Notes under the pieces: model-generated
The model's database searches: none
What the model was told of the DNA's origin: nothing
Seen by the model: the letters and a program-made list of their open reading frames with translations, nothing else
Made by a program: the position numbers and the translations under genes
Shown: positions 46,880 through 55,970 of the stretch, in pieces
Layout: the number at the start of each line of letters is the position of its first letter
Numbering within the stretch: position 1 is the first letter of the stretch
Origin: Actinomyces procaprae
GTDB taxonomy: Bacteria; Actinomycetota; Actinomycetes; Actinomycetales; Actinomycetaceae
DNA length: 64,000 nt
Assembly (NCBI RefSeq): GCF_004798665.1
Contig: NZ_CP039292.1
Coordinates: 1,054,001 to 1,118,000, forward strand
Reading direction: 5' to 3'

Positions 46880-47635
46880 TCAGTCGTGGTCGGTGTCATC
46901 GTCGGCTACGTCGATCACCAGACGGGTGGGGTTCGTCAGCGTGAAGATCCGGTACTTCTGCGAGTCAGTTCCGAGCACGACCTGGAACTGATCCTCGAAG
47001 GCCAGGTCAAGGTAGGCCTCCTCAATGCCCTCGTCGTCGTCGCGCCCGACGGCGTCGAAGTTGAAGCGCACCGGCTCGGTGTAGGCCACGGCCTGCTGCT
47101 CCTCGCTGATCGGCATGGTCACGCCCGTGCCGGTGACCACCAGGGTGAAGTCGCCCTCCACGGTGATGGGGTCGCCCTTGCCCTGGGTGTGAGCCTGATC
47201 GGTCCACTGCGCCGACCAGCCCGGGGTGCCCTCGCCGGAGAACTCCACCACGAACCGGGAGAAGTCCTCGTTGTCGTGGGAGCCGATGCGCACATCGGAG
47301 ATGACCAGTGCGGAGCCGTCGGCCGCCGCCTGGCCATCGACGCCGGTGCCCCAGGCGGGTGCACCGGAGGGGCTGTTCTCCTCCTGGGCCAGGGCGCCGA
47401 CCGTCGCCGACTGAGCGGCGGTGGGCGCTTCAGCGGCAGAGGCCGCTTCGCTGGCGGCGGGCGGAGCCGCTGTCGCCGATTCGGCGGGGGCGGCGGAAGA
47501 TGCGGTGTCCGCCGGGCCCGCATCGGTGCCGGAGCTTGAGCCGCAGGCCCCCAGGGCGAGCGTGCCCGTCAGCAGCAGCGCGAGGGTGGGAGCAAGAGTG
47601 CGGTGAGTGCGGAGGAACGGGCTTGGGCGTGTCAT
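46880..47635 (-). CDS. Lipoprotein with AMIN-like domain
   Basis: 251 residues from ATG 47635 (AGGAG upstream). The lipobox LALGACGSSS sets the acylated Cys near residue 31. A low-complexity Ala/Pro/Ser/Glu linker of about 75 residues follows, then a beta-rich C-terminal domain (FSRFVVEFSGEGTPGWSAQW to RIFTLTNPTRLVIDVADD) resembling the actinobacterial AMIN-like domain, thought to bind cell-wall components. It is exported and membrane-anchored. Inserted between gpsA and ddl on the opposite strand. Confidence 0.8.
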   Translation of the reverse strand: MTRPSPFLRTHRTLAPTLALLLTGTLALGACGSSSGTDAGPADTASSAAPAESATAAPPAASEAASAAEAPTAAQSATVGALAQEENSPSGAPAWGTGVDGQAAADGSALVISDVRIGSHDNEDFSRFVVEFSGEGTPGWSAQWTDQAHTQGKGDPITVEGDFTLVVTGTGVTMPISEEQQAVAYTEPVRFNFDAVGRDDDEGIEEAYLDLAFEDQFQVVLGTDSQKYRIFTLTNPTRLVIDVADDDTDHD

Positions 47636-47820
47636 GACGGCTCCTGACCTCGATTGAAGCGCGAGTGTGATCTCAATCATACGGAAGTTGTTGTGTTGCT
47701 GTATAGGGGTACGTGGCCGGAAGCGGTGGGCGAGGGCCCACGAGCCGCCGTCGGCGGCATGGTCGACGCAGCTCGGTGACTTGACACCCGATTTGCCCAG
47801 GTAGCGGTAGCGTTGCCACC

Positions 47821-49059
47821 ATGGCCGCTCACAACGCAACAGACGCAGTCAGCTCCGGTGAGAACGCGGAATCCAGTTCTGTGCTCCCCCCACCGGCTGC
47901 TTTGCCGGGCTCGGACTCGCCTGTCGGCAGTAGCGGCACGCGCAAGCCGCGCGTCGCCGTCGTCTTTGGGGGCCGCAGCGGCGAGCACGCGGTCTCCTGC
48001 GCCACCGCCGCAGGCGTGCTGGACGCCATTGACAGGGACCGCTACGACGTCGTGCCCATCGGCATCACCCGTCAGGGCCAGTGGGTGCTGGTGGACGATG
48101 ATCCCGATGCCCTGCGCCTGAGCGATGACCGCCCGCCGGTGGAGATCACCGCCGACGGGCTCGGCCGCGGAGAGCTGGCCATGCGCCTGGGCGGCGGAAA
48201 CCTGACTGCGATCACCCCCGCCGGCCCCGAGGTTCTCGGCGCCGTCGACGTCGTCCTGCCGCTGCTGCACGGCCCCTACGGGGAGGACGGCACCATCCAG
48301 GGCATGCTGGAGATGCTGGGTCTGCCGTATGCGGGCTGCGGCGTGCTCGCCTCCGCCGCCGGCATGGACAAGCAAATCACCAAGGTGCTGCTGCGGGCGG
48401 CGGGCATCCCCACCGCCCCGCATGTGCTCGTCGAGCCGCACCGTTGGCGCCGTGACAAGGCCGCCATCCTCGCCGAGTGCGCGCAGCTCGCCCAGCCCCT
48501 GTTCGTCAAGCCCGCTCGCGCCGGCTCCTCCCTGGGTATCAGCCGGGTGGAGGACCTGGCCGAGCTCGATGCGGCGATCGAGGCGGCCCGCGAGGTGGAC
48601 CCGAAGGTGCTGGTCGAGTCCGGCATCGTCGGCCGCGAGATCGAGGTCGCCGTCCTCGCCGGCCACGGCGACGACGCCCCGCGCGTGGCCGAGCCCGGCG
48701 AGATCGTCATGGACGCCGCCAACGGCGCCGGCGAGTTCTACGACTACGAGACCAAGTACCTGGCCCACGACGCCGTCGCCATGGTCTGCCCCGCCCGCAT
48801 CACCCCGGCCGAACGCGAACTGCTCATGCGTCGGGCCGCGGAGGCCTTCATCGCCATCGGTGGGGAGGGCCTGACTCGCGTCGACTTCTTCCTCACCCCG
48901 GGTGGGGAGGCGATCGTGAACGAGGTCAACACCATGCCCGGCTTCACGCCCTTCTCCATGTACCCCTACATGTGGCAGGTGACCGGGCTGCCCTATCGCG
49001 ACCTCGTCACCGAGCTGATTGAGCTGGCGCTTGAGCGCCCCACGGATGTCAACCGCTGA
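47821..49059 (+). CDS. ddl: D-alanine--D-alanine ligase
   Basis: 412 residues, ATP-grasp. RVAVVFGGRSGEHAVSC starts the domain after a 40-residue N-terminal extension; PLFVKPARAGSSLGISRVED binds ATP and VNEVNTMPGFTPFSMYP contains the Mg and substrate residues. It makes the D-Ala-D-Ala dipeptide of peptidoglycan. The sequence before ATG 47821 has TTGACA at 47781 but no clear ribosome site, so the leader is short. thiL overlaps its end by 14 bp. Confidence 0.95.
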   Translation: MAAHNATDAVSSGENAESSSVLPPPAALPGSDSPVGSSGTRKPRVAVVFGGRSGEHAVSCATAAGVLDAIDRDRYDVVPIGITRQGQWVLVDDDPDALRLSDDRPPVEITADGLGRGELAMRLGGGNLTAITPAGPEVLGAVDVVLPLLHGPYGEDGTIQGMLEMLGLPYAGCGVLASAAGMDKQITKVLLRAAGIPTAPHVLVEPHRWRRDKAAILAECAQLAQPLFVKPARAGSSLGISRVEDLAELDAAIEAAREVDPKVLVESGIVGREIEVAVLAGHGDDAPRVAEPGEIVMDAANGAGEFYDYETKYLAHDAVAMVCPARITPAERELLMRRAAEAFIAIGGEGLTRVDFFLTPGGEAIVNEVNTMPGFTPFSMYPYMWQVTGLPYRDLVTELIELALERPTDVNR

Positions 49060-50263
49060 GGTCGACGACGCCGGGGCGCCCTCGGACCTCAGCGGCGCCG
49101 GAGCCGACGGTTGCGACGCCGCTGTCGCCGTCGACTCCGACGACGTGCGTGGTGCGTCAACCACCGTTGCCGACCTTGGGGAGGAGGCGCTGCTGGCCGC
49201 CTTCACCCCGCTGCTTCCGCAGGCGGCCCGTGTGCTGGTGCCCAGCGGGGACGACAGTGCCGTAGTCGCCGCCCCGGACGGGCGCTACTGCGTGAGCACC
49301 GACGTGCTCGTCCAGGGTGAGCACTTTCGTACCGACTGGTCCACCGCCCGCGACGTCGGGGCGCGTGCCGCCGCTCAGAACCTCGCCGACATTGCCGCCA
49401 TGGGGGCTGCGCCGACGGCGCTGGTGGTGAGCCTGGTGCTGCCGCGCACCACCCCGGTGCGCTGGGTGCGGGACCTGGCTCGCGGCTTTGCCGACGCGTG
49501 TGCGGGCACGGGTGCGGGCGTGGTCGGCGGTGATCTGAGTGTCGGTGACCGGGTGGTCATCGCCGTCACCGTCCACGGCGACCTGGATGGCCGCCGTCCC
49601 GTGCTCCGTTCGGGAGCCTGCCCCGGCGACCTCGTAGTCCACTGCGGCACGCTGGGGCGCTCGGCCGCCGGGCTCGCACTGCTGCAGGCCGGCCTGGATG
49701 ACCGCTCGGACGGGTGGGATGACGCCGTCGCTGCCGCACACGCCGGTGCGCGGGACGACGCGGGCGGAGATGGTGTGAAGATCGACGACGGCGGTGCCGC
49801 GGCCGCCGCGCAATGCCTGCGCATCTACCGGGCGCCGAGCCCGCCGCTGACAGCCGGCCCGGCCCTGGCCGACGCCGGAGCCAACGCCATGCTGGACGTG
49901 TCCGACGGGCTGCTGCGCGACGCGGACCGGATCGCCCGGGCCAGCGGCGTCGTCGTCGAGATCGCCGACCCGGACGCCCACCCGGAGACCGGGCTGACGC
50001 ATGACCTCGCCGCGTTGGTGCCGGTCGCCGGCTTGCTTCGCCCCGACGCCGTGGCCGCGCGTGACCTGGCGCGGGCCTGGGTGCTGACCGGGGGAGAGGA
50101 CCATGGCCTGCTGGCCGCTGTTCCGCCGTCGGCGGTCGGGCGGCTGCCGGAGGGGGCCCGCGTGATCGGAGCCGTGCGCGCCAGGCGCGCGGGTGAGTCG
50201 GCGGGGGTGCTCGTCGGCGGACGCGTGCCCGAGCGCCTCGGCTGGGACCACTTCATGGCATAG
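49046..50263 (+). CDS. thiL: Thiamine-monophosphate kinase
   Basis: 405 residues, PurM/AIR-synthetase-like fold. SGDDSAVVAAPDGRYCVSTD, RAAAQNLADIAAMGA and GVVGGDLSVGDRVVI are the ThiL ATP and Mg sites; LDVSDGLLRDADRIARAS follows. It phosphorylates thiamine phosphate to the active diphosphate. ATG 49046 overlaps the ddl end by 14 bp. A low-complexity insertion near residues 225-255 lengthens it over the usual 320-340. Confidence 0.92.
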   Translation: MSTAEVDDAGAPSDLSGAGADGCDAAVAVDSDDVRGASTTVADLGEEALLAAFTPLLPQAARVLVPSGDDSAVVAAPDGRYCVSTDVLVQGEHFRTDWSTARDVGARAAAQNLADIAAMGAAPTALVVSLVLPRTTPVRWVRDLARGFADACAGTGAGVVGGDLSVGDRVVIAVTVHGDLDGRRPVLRSGACPGDLVVHCGTLGRSAAGLALLQAGLDDRSDGWDDAVAAAHAGARDDAGGDGVKIDDGGAAAAAQCLRIYRAPSPPLTAGPALADAGANAMLDVSDGLLRDADRIARASGVVVEIADPDAHPETGLTHDLAALVPVAGLLRPDAVAARDLARAWVLTGGEDHGLLAAVPPSAVGRLPEGARVIGAVRARRAGESAGVLVGGRVPERLGWDHFMA

Positions 50264-50284
50264 ATGCACGGCCCGTCGCCACAT

Positions 50285-50367
50285 CTACCGATCTCGGTAC
50301 GTAACTTCTACCGATCTCGGTACGTAACTTCTACCGATCTCGGTACGTAACTTCTACCGATCTCGGT
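50285..50367. repeat. 23-bp tandem repeat array, 4 units (array f)
   Basis: Cores CTACCGATCTCGG begin at 50285, 50308, 50331 and 50354; all four units are identical apart from the last linker, with TACGTAACTT between. This is the cleanest array. It lies between convergent thiL and rpmB. Confidence 0.95.
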
Positions 50368-50390
50368 GAGGGGGAGGAGCCGGAGCCAGG

Positions 50391-50427
50391 GAAAAGGCCG
50401 CCGTCCGCGGGTGCGGGACGGCGGCCT
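50391..50427 (-). terminator. Rho-independent terminator of rpmB
   Basis: Arms 50395-50406 and 50416-50427 form a 12-bp perfect stem; on the minus strand the stem is followed by TTTTCCC. It lies 30 bp past the rpmB stop. Confidence 0.9.
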
Positions 50428-50457
50428 CGGATGCCCCTGCTGGCCAGGAAGACGCGC

Positions 50458-50649
50458 TCAGATGTTGCGCGTCACCTTGCCGGCCTTGAGGCAGGACGTG
50501 CACACGTTGAGGCGCTTGGGGGTGCCATTCACGAGAGCACGTACACGCTGAATGTTCGGGTTCCACCGGCGGCTGGTCCGCACATGGGAGTGCGAGACGC
50601 TCTTGCCGAAGACGGGGCCCTTGCCGCAGACGTCGCACACAGCAGCCAC
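50458..50649 (-). CDS. rpmB: 50S ribosomal protein L28, zinc-binding form
   Basis: 63 residues from GTG 50649 (CAGGAG upstream). CDVCGKGP near the N-terminus and CTSCLKAGK near the C-terminus form a zinc ribbon, so this is the C-plus type. L32 in this window is the zinc-free type, so the two are not a matched zinc-status pair. It is divergent from the DAK2 kinase gene. Confidence 0.96.
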   Translation of the reverse strand: MAAVCDVCGKGPVFGKSVSHSHVRTSRRWNPNIQRVRALVNGTPKRLNVCTSCLKAGKVTRNI

Positions 50650-50941
50650 GGTTCCACTCCTGAATCTTCTTGGTGTAAGCGCGCGGGCCCTTTGCCCGGC
50701 GCCGGGTCTACCGCCCGGCGACACCGGTCGCGGGCAACCCCAGCACTTTATCCGAAACGGCCCGCAGCCCCAAGCCGAGGGGGTATGGGCTCGCGCACAC
50801 GCCGCGCCCCGGGCAGAGGCGCGTAGGTGCCGCAACCGTTAATCTGGCCCCGGAAACCGTAGAAGCGAGCGCGCGAGCCCACGGCGCCGCGCCTGCGGCT
50901 ACCGCCTGGCCGACGTTACACGAGCAAGGGGAGGGATAGGC

Positions 50942-52774
50942 GTGGCAGACCGCACAGGCGCCCCGGCGATGGCCATCACCGCACCGCTGCTGCGTGCCTG
51001 GCTGGAAGCGGCCAGGACAGTCGCCGAATCCACCCGCGAGCTGGTCGACTCCCTCAACGTCTTCCCCGTGCCGGATGCCGACACCGGCACCAACGTCCTG
51101 CTAACCGTCCGCTCCGCCTGTGACGCCCTGGCGCTCCTGCCCGCCGGGGGCGACCTTGCCCAGGCGGCCCGTGCCGCCGCTGACGGCGCCGTCCGCGGTG
51201 CCCGCGGCAACTCCGGCCTGCTCATCTCCCAAGTGCTGGCCTCCCTCGCCGACGTATGCGCTCAGGCGCCCGACCCCGACGCGCTGCGCCCCGTCGAGCT
51301 GGTGCACGCCTACGAGCGCATCGCCGCCGCCACCTGGAGCGCGGTCTCCCGCCCGGTTTCCGGAACGCTGCTCACCGTTGCCCAAGACGCCGCGGACAAC
51401 GCCCGCAGCGCTCTGGAGGAGGCCACGGCCGCCGCCCCGGCTACCATCTCCGCCGTCGCCGCATCCGCGGCCTTCGGAGCGCAGGAGAGCGTCGTGGAGA
51501 CCGCCGGCCTCGGCCACGGCGCTGTCGACGCCGGCGGTGCGGCCCTGATGCTCATGTACACCTGCCTGTCGGACATCATCAACACCGCCGGTGCGGCCAC
51601 CGGCATGCCACGTCCCGCACCCGCCCCGATCTCGCGGTTGCCATACACCCTGGTGGCAAGGCAGATGCTTGATGACCTGGTCGCGGGCGCCACCCACGGG
51701 GGGTCCGCCCGCGTCTCCGAGACGCCCTTCTCCACCGGCGAGTTCGAGGTCATGTACCTGTTGGAGGCGACGGCCGCCCAGGCGGCCGACCTGCGCCGCA
51801 GGCTGGAGGCCATCGGCGACTCCGTGGGCGTTGTGGGCACCCCCGACGCGCTCGGCGTGGGCATGTTCCAAGTCCACGTCCACACCGACACGCCCCGCGC
51901 CGCGCTGCCCCGGCACGGCCGTGCCCGTCAGGTGTGCATCCACCACCTGCACCCGACGGCGCTCGCCGTCGCCCCGGTCTGGGAGGCCGATGAGCCGCCG
52001 CTGCCCACAACCGGGCCCGACGACGGCCGTGTGGTCTCCTTTGAACGGCTCGCCGCACGCCGCAGCCGCTCCGTTCCGGACTCACCCGACGCAGAGGCCC
52101 GGACCGAGTCCGGAACTGCGCGTCGCGTAGGTGTCATCGCCTGCACCCGCGCCCCCGGCCTCATTGAGCAGTTCGCGCGTACCGGCGCCGTGGTGGTGCT
52201 CAACCCCGAGCGTGACGGCATAGTCCGTGCAGCCGGAGATATTGGAGCCGCCCAGGCGATCGTCCTGCCCTGCGATCCGCAGGCCGCCTGCAGCGCCCAC
52301 GAGGCCGCACGCTTCCTCGCCGCCCGGTCTGCCGTCTCTTCGGTGCGCGGGGCAGGGGACGGTGAAGTCTCCCGCACCGTCCCCGATGGCGTGCGCCTGC
52401 TGGTGTGCGATACCGACGACGAGGCTCGCGTCCTGGCGGCCGCCGTCGCTGTGGCCGGGCAGGCCGGGCGCGCCGAGCTCGGCGAGCTGGCCACCCGTGC
52501 GGGGGGCGTCGCCGCGGCCGTACGCACCACCGCCTTGACCGGCCCGGATGCAGAGGCTGACGCCGTCGCATCCGCACTCACCGCGGCGTTGCGTCCTGAC
52601 GACGAGCTCGTCACGGTCATCCTCGGTCGGGACGCGCCTCCCGACGCCGGCGCCATGGCGGCGGCCGCCGTCGCCCGCTACACCGAGCGCCACGGCATGT
52701 TCCCCGATGCCATCGAAGTCGTCGTCCACGCGGGCTCCCAGGCCGCCCCTGACGTCCTGCTCGCCATCGGGTGA
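50942..52774 (+). CDS. DAK2-domain kinase (YloV/FakA-like)
   Basis: 610 residues from GTG 50942. The N-terminal DhaL/DAK2 domain shows LNVFPVPDADTGTNVLLTVR (Mg/ATP aspartates) and GARGNSGLLISQVLA; the middle and C-terminal parts correspond to the FakA middle domain and a DegV-like region. In firmicutes FakA phosphorylates fatty acids bound to FakB. No FakB gene is visible here. The position directly before recG (9 bp) is conserved in many Gram-positive bacteria. Confidence 0.88.
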   Translation: MADRTGAPAMAITAPLLRAWLEAARTVAESTRELVDSLNVFPVPDADTGTNVLLTVRSACDALALLPAGGDLAQAARAAADGAVRGARGNSGLLISQVLASLADVCAQAPDPDALRPVELVHAYERIAAATWSAVSRPVSGTLLTVAQDAADNARSALEEATAAAPATISAVAASAAFGAQESVVETAGLGHGAVDAGGAALMLMYTCLSDIINTAGAATGMPRPAPAPISRLPYTLVARQMLDDLVAGATHGGSARVSETPFSTGEFEVMYLLEATAAQAADLRRRLEAIGDSVGVVGTPDALGVGMFQVHVHTDTPRAALPRHGRARQVCIHHLHPTALAVAPVWEADEPPLPTTGPDDGRVVSFERLAARRSRSVPDSPDAEARTESGTARRVGVIACTRAPGLIEQFARTGAVVVLNPERDGIVRAAGDIGAAQAIVLPCDPQAACSAHEAARFLAARSAVSSVRGAGDGEVSRTVPDGVRLLVCDTDDEARVLAAAVAVAGQAGRAELGELATRAGGVAAAVRTTALTGPDAEADAVASALTAALRPDDELVTVILGRDAPPDAGAMAAAAVARYTERHGMFPDAIEVVVHAGSQAAPDVLLAIG

Positions 52775-52783
52775 GCGCCGACC

Positions 52784-55102
52784 ATGACTCCCAAAGCTGC
52801 CGAGCATCCCGGGCGGCGCACTCCGCGCGGCGCCGTCCCCATGCTTGACCGCCCACTGAACCGGCTCCTGGGGCGGACCACCGCCGCCCAGCTCGCCAAG
52901 CAGGGCATTACCACGCCTCGGGGCCTACTGCGCCTGTTCCCGCGCCGCTATGACACCTGGGGAGACCTCACTGACCTGCGGTCACTCAAGCGCGGAGAGC
53001 AGGCCACTATCCAGGCGCAGGTGGTGCGCGCGGACGCGCGCCGCACTCGCGGCGGCCGCCCTCCCGCCCTGCTGGAGGCCACCGTCACCGACGGCAGCTC
53101 GACCATGGATCTGGTCATGTTCGGCAACCCCGGCCAGATGCGCCACCAGGCCGAGCAGCTCACCCCCGGCACCACCGTGCTGCTCAGCGGCAAGGTCGGC
53201 CTGCACCGCGGTCGCAGGCAGCTGGCCGTCTCCCGCATCCAGGTGCTTGACGAGCTGGACGACGTCGAACGCGAGGCGCTCCTCGCACGCCCCATGCCCA
53301 TATATCCGGCCACCGAGGCGATGCCCTCCTGGCTGGTGGGCCGGGCCGTGCGCGCCGTCCTGGACCAGATCGAGCCGGACGACGTGCCCGAGCCGCTGCC
53401 CGAGCAGGTGCGCGCCGCCGAGCGCCTGGTGGACGCATACACCGCCTACAGGTGGGTCCACGCACCCGAGGAGGCCTCCCAGTGGCGGGCCGCCCGTCGC
53501 CGCCTGCGCCACGAGGAGGCCCTCGTGCTGCAAGCCGCCCTGGTGCAGCGGCGCGTCCAGCACGCCGCCGAGCACACCGCCGTCGCCTGGCCGATACCCG
53601 GAGAGAACTGCCTGCTGGCGGACCTGGACGCCTCCCTGCCGTACACGCTCACGGCCGGGCAAAGGCGCGTGGGCGCACAGATCGCCGATGCCCTGAACTC
53701 CACCACGCCGATGCAGATTCTGCTCCAGGGGGACGTCGGAAGCGGCAAGACCCTGGTCGCCCTGCGGGCCATGGCGCAGGTGGTCGGTGCCGGAGGGCAG
53801 GCCGCCCTGCTCGCCCCCACCGAGATCCTCGCGGCCCAGCACCGCGCCTCCCTGGAGGCCCTGCTTGGTCCGCTCGCGCGTGGGGGCATGCTCGGAGGCG
53901 CCGAGCACGCCATCCGCGTCCGGCTGCTGACCGGCTCCACTCCGGCCACTGAGCGTCGCAAGCTGCTCGCCGACCTCGCCGCCGGGGAGCCGACCATCGT
54001 GGTGGGCACCCATGCACTGCTGTCCCAAACCGTGCAGATCCCCTTCCTGGGGCTGATCGTCGTTGACGAGCAGCACCGCTTCGGCGTCGCCCAGCGTGAC
54101 GCGTTGCGCGAGCGCGGTGGCGTCACCGACCCGGTCACCGGAGCCCAGCGCACCCCGCACCTGCTCGTAATGACTGCGACCCCCATTCCCCGCACCATCG
54201 CCATGACCGTCTTCGGGGACCTGGACACCGCCGTGCTGGATGAATCTCCCGGAGGCCGCAGCCCGATCACGACCTCCCTGGTGCCCTGGGAGCGTGAGCC
54301 CTGGGTGGAGCGCATCTGGAAGCGAGCCGCCGAGGAGGTCACCGCGGGCGGGCGCGTGTACGTGGTATGCCCGCGCATCGACGCCGACGCCGACGCCGGC
54401 CCTGAGGCCGGGGCCGAGCAGGACGAACCGGACCCGCCCGTGGATGCGCTCCTGGACACGGACGGCGAGCTCGTGGAGGAGACACGGCCGCTGGCCGCCG
54501 TCGTCGACTGGGCGCAACGCCTGGCCGACGAGCCGGCGCTCGCGGGTGTGGGCATCGGCACCCTGACCGGCCGGATGACTGCGGCTGAGAAGGACGCCGC
54601 CATGGCGGACTTCGCCTCCGGGCGCACGCCAGTGCTGGTATGCACCACTGTGGTGGAGGTCGGGGTGGACGTGCCGGAGGCCTCCATGATGGTCATACTC
54701 GACGCGGATCGCTTCGGCCTGTCCCAGCTGCACCAGTTGCGCGGGCGGGTGGGGCGCGGTGAGCACAAGTCCGTGTGCGTGGCGGTGACCGGGGTGGAGG
54801 TCGGGTCGCCCGCCTACCACCGGCTCAAGGCCTTCGGGGACATCAGCGACGGCTTTCAGCTGGCGGAGGCCGACCTGGAGCTGCGCAGCGAGGGGAATGT
54901 GCTCGGCGCCGCCCAGTCGGGCCGGCGCAGCGACCTGGACCTGCTGCGCGTGAGCCGTGACGGTGCGCTCATCGCCCGGGCGCGGGAGCAGGCGGAGGCG
55001 ATCATCGGCGCCGATCCGAGGCTGGTCGAGCACCAGGACCTGGCGGCCGCCATCGCCGACCGCCTGGACGAGGAGGCCGGCGCCTACCTGGAGCGGTCCT
55101 GA
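52784..55102 (+). CDS. recG: ATP-dependent DNA helicase RecG
   Basis: 772 residues. An N-terminal OB wedge domain (TIQAQVVRADARRTRGG region) is followed by helicase motifs: Walker A GDVGSGKTLVALRAM, DEQHRFG box, MTATPIPRTIAMT and QLRGRVGRGEHKS. It remodels stalled replication forks and Holliday junctions. A Glu/Asp-rich insertion near residues 535-560 is not in E. coli RecG. It lies 9 bp after the kinase gene. Confidence 0.95.
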   Translation: MTPKAAEHPGRRTPRGAVPMLDRPLNRLLGRTTAAQLAKQGITTPRGLLRLFPRRYDTWGDLTDLRSLKRGEQATIQAQVVRADARRTRGGRPPALLEATVTDGSSTMDLVMFGNPGQMRHQAEQLTPGTTVLLSGKVGLHRGRRQLAVSRIQVLDELDDVEREALLARPMPIYPATEAMPSWLVGRAVRAVLDQIEPDDVPEPLPEQVRAAERLVDAYTAYRWVHAPEEASQWRAARRRLRHEEALVLQAALVQRRVQHAAEHTAVAWPIPGENCLLADLDASLPYTLTAGQRRVGAQIADALNSTTPMQILLQGDVGSGKTLVALRAMAQVVGAGGQAALLAPTEILAAQHRASLEALLGPLARGGMLGGAEHAIRVRLLTGSTPATERRKLLADLAAGEPTIVVGTHALLSQTVQIPFLGLIVVDEQHRFGVAQRDALRERGGVTDPVTGAQRTPHLLVMTATPIPRTIAMTVFGDLDTAVLDESPGGRSPITTSLVPWEREPWVERIWKRAAEEVTAGGRVYVVCPRIDADADAGPEAGAEQDEPDPPVDALLDTDGELVEETRPLAAVVDWAQRLADEPALAGVGIGTLTGRMTAAEKDAAMADFASGRTPVLVCTTVVEVGVDVPEASMMVILDADRFGLSQLHQLRGRVGRGEHKSVCVAVTGVEVGSPAYHRLKAFGDISDGFQLAEADLELRSEGNVLGAAQSGRRSDLDLLRVSRDGALIARAREQAEAIIGADPRLVEHQDLAAAIADRLDEEAGAYLERS

Positions 55103-55307
55103 GCATTGGGCGGTCCCGACGTTGTGGCTCCACCTCAGGCCAGAACAAGCGTCATGAAACGGCGGCCGTGCGCCCCCGACTTTGTGGAACCAACAGCTGA
55201 ACCGGTACCACTCGTCTTTCGTGCGACCGAACCGGAGGCTGCCAAGTCGATCAGTGCGGCGCGGCGCACCCTGTTCCCGCTGAGCGAGCGAGTCACCACG
55301 GACCGCG

Positions 55308-55680
55308 ACGCCGTTGAGCGTGCCCGTTGGACCGCTGTGCCGCGGTTGGACCCCTGTTCTCCGCTTGGACCCCTGTGCCCCCGTTGGACCGCCGTAGCCG
55401 CCGGTTACAGCGGTCCATCGGGGCGTGAGCGGTCCATCGGGGCGTTGGCGGTCCAACCAGGGGCGGGAGCGTGCACCCGAAGGCGCGAATGTGGTCCCGA
55501 AGTTGCGAGCGTGCTCCCGGGGGTGGCTCCGCGTCCTCCACGGGCACACGCAGCCCACTCAAACTACGGGCCCCGTAGCCACCAGCAGCGACCAACTCAC
55601 CACCGGCTACCAGACCACCGCCCACAGCACCGGCACCGCCCCACCACCACAAACGACTAACACGGTAGAAGACTGACACC
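55308..55680. repeat. Large dispersed intergenic element, copy 2, with 19-bp inverted half-site arrays
   Basis: TTGGACC occurs at 55327, 55346, 55365 and 55384, exactly 19 bp apart; GGTCCA(A/T) follows at 55412, 55431 and 55450, also 19 bp apart. The last three of the first set mirror the second set exactly about 55401. The right part, 55525-55680, matches the end of copy 1. It is shorter than copy 1 by about 150 bp. Situated between convergent recG and rsmD. Confidence 0.8.
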
Positions 55681-55712
55681 GCCAGCGCGGAGCCCCACCA
55701 CTGGGTGATTCC

Positions 55713-55844
55713 ATGAGGCTTGTATGGGACCCCTCCGCCTGGGAGGACTTCCGCTACTGGCAGATGGCCGACCGGCGCGTCCTGAAGCGCATCAACACGC
55801 TCCTGGCCGCAGCCCTGCGTGAGCCCTTCGCCGCAGGGCGATGA
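55713..55844 (+). pseudogene. yoeB: Truncated YoeB-type toxin gene
   Basis: 43 residues, MRLVWDPSAWEDFRYWQMAD at the start, then RVLKRINTLL and REPF. This is the N-terminal half of a YoeB/Txe mRNA interferase (about 84 residues). The downstream half with the catalytic Glu, Arg and His is absent, and the frame ends soon after EPF. No YefM antitoxin gene is upstream. It is therefore an inactive remnant, next to the large element copy 2. Confidence 0.8.
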
Positions 55845-55881
55845 CGGCACAGTCTGCTGTCGGACCGCCACGACTCGGGAG

Positions 55882-55970
55882 GGCCGATTCAGTGCGCAGC
55901 GGGCTCTGTGGCATTCGCATAGTCACCGCGCGCCGCATAGCGCGGCCGATTCAGTGCGCAGCGGGCTCTG
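55882..55970. repeat. 27-bp direct repeat at the end of rsmD
   Basis: 55882-55908 and 55944-55970 are identical over 27 bp, starting GGCCGATTCAGTGCGCAG. The second covers the last codons and stop of rsmD; the first is a free copy 62 bp downstream. It may mark a local duplication or a junction of the rearrangement that brought in the YoeB fragment. Confidence 0.8.

Noticed and set aside
50285..50367. Possible CRISPR array
   Set aside because: The 23-bp units abut with no variable spacers, and no cas genes are present.
52982..55558. 858-codon open frame antisense to recG
   Set aside because: It mirrors the recG coding strand in GC-rich DNA and has no recognisable domain; the similar start seen in another minus-strand frame near 36348 comes from the shared intergenic element.
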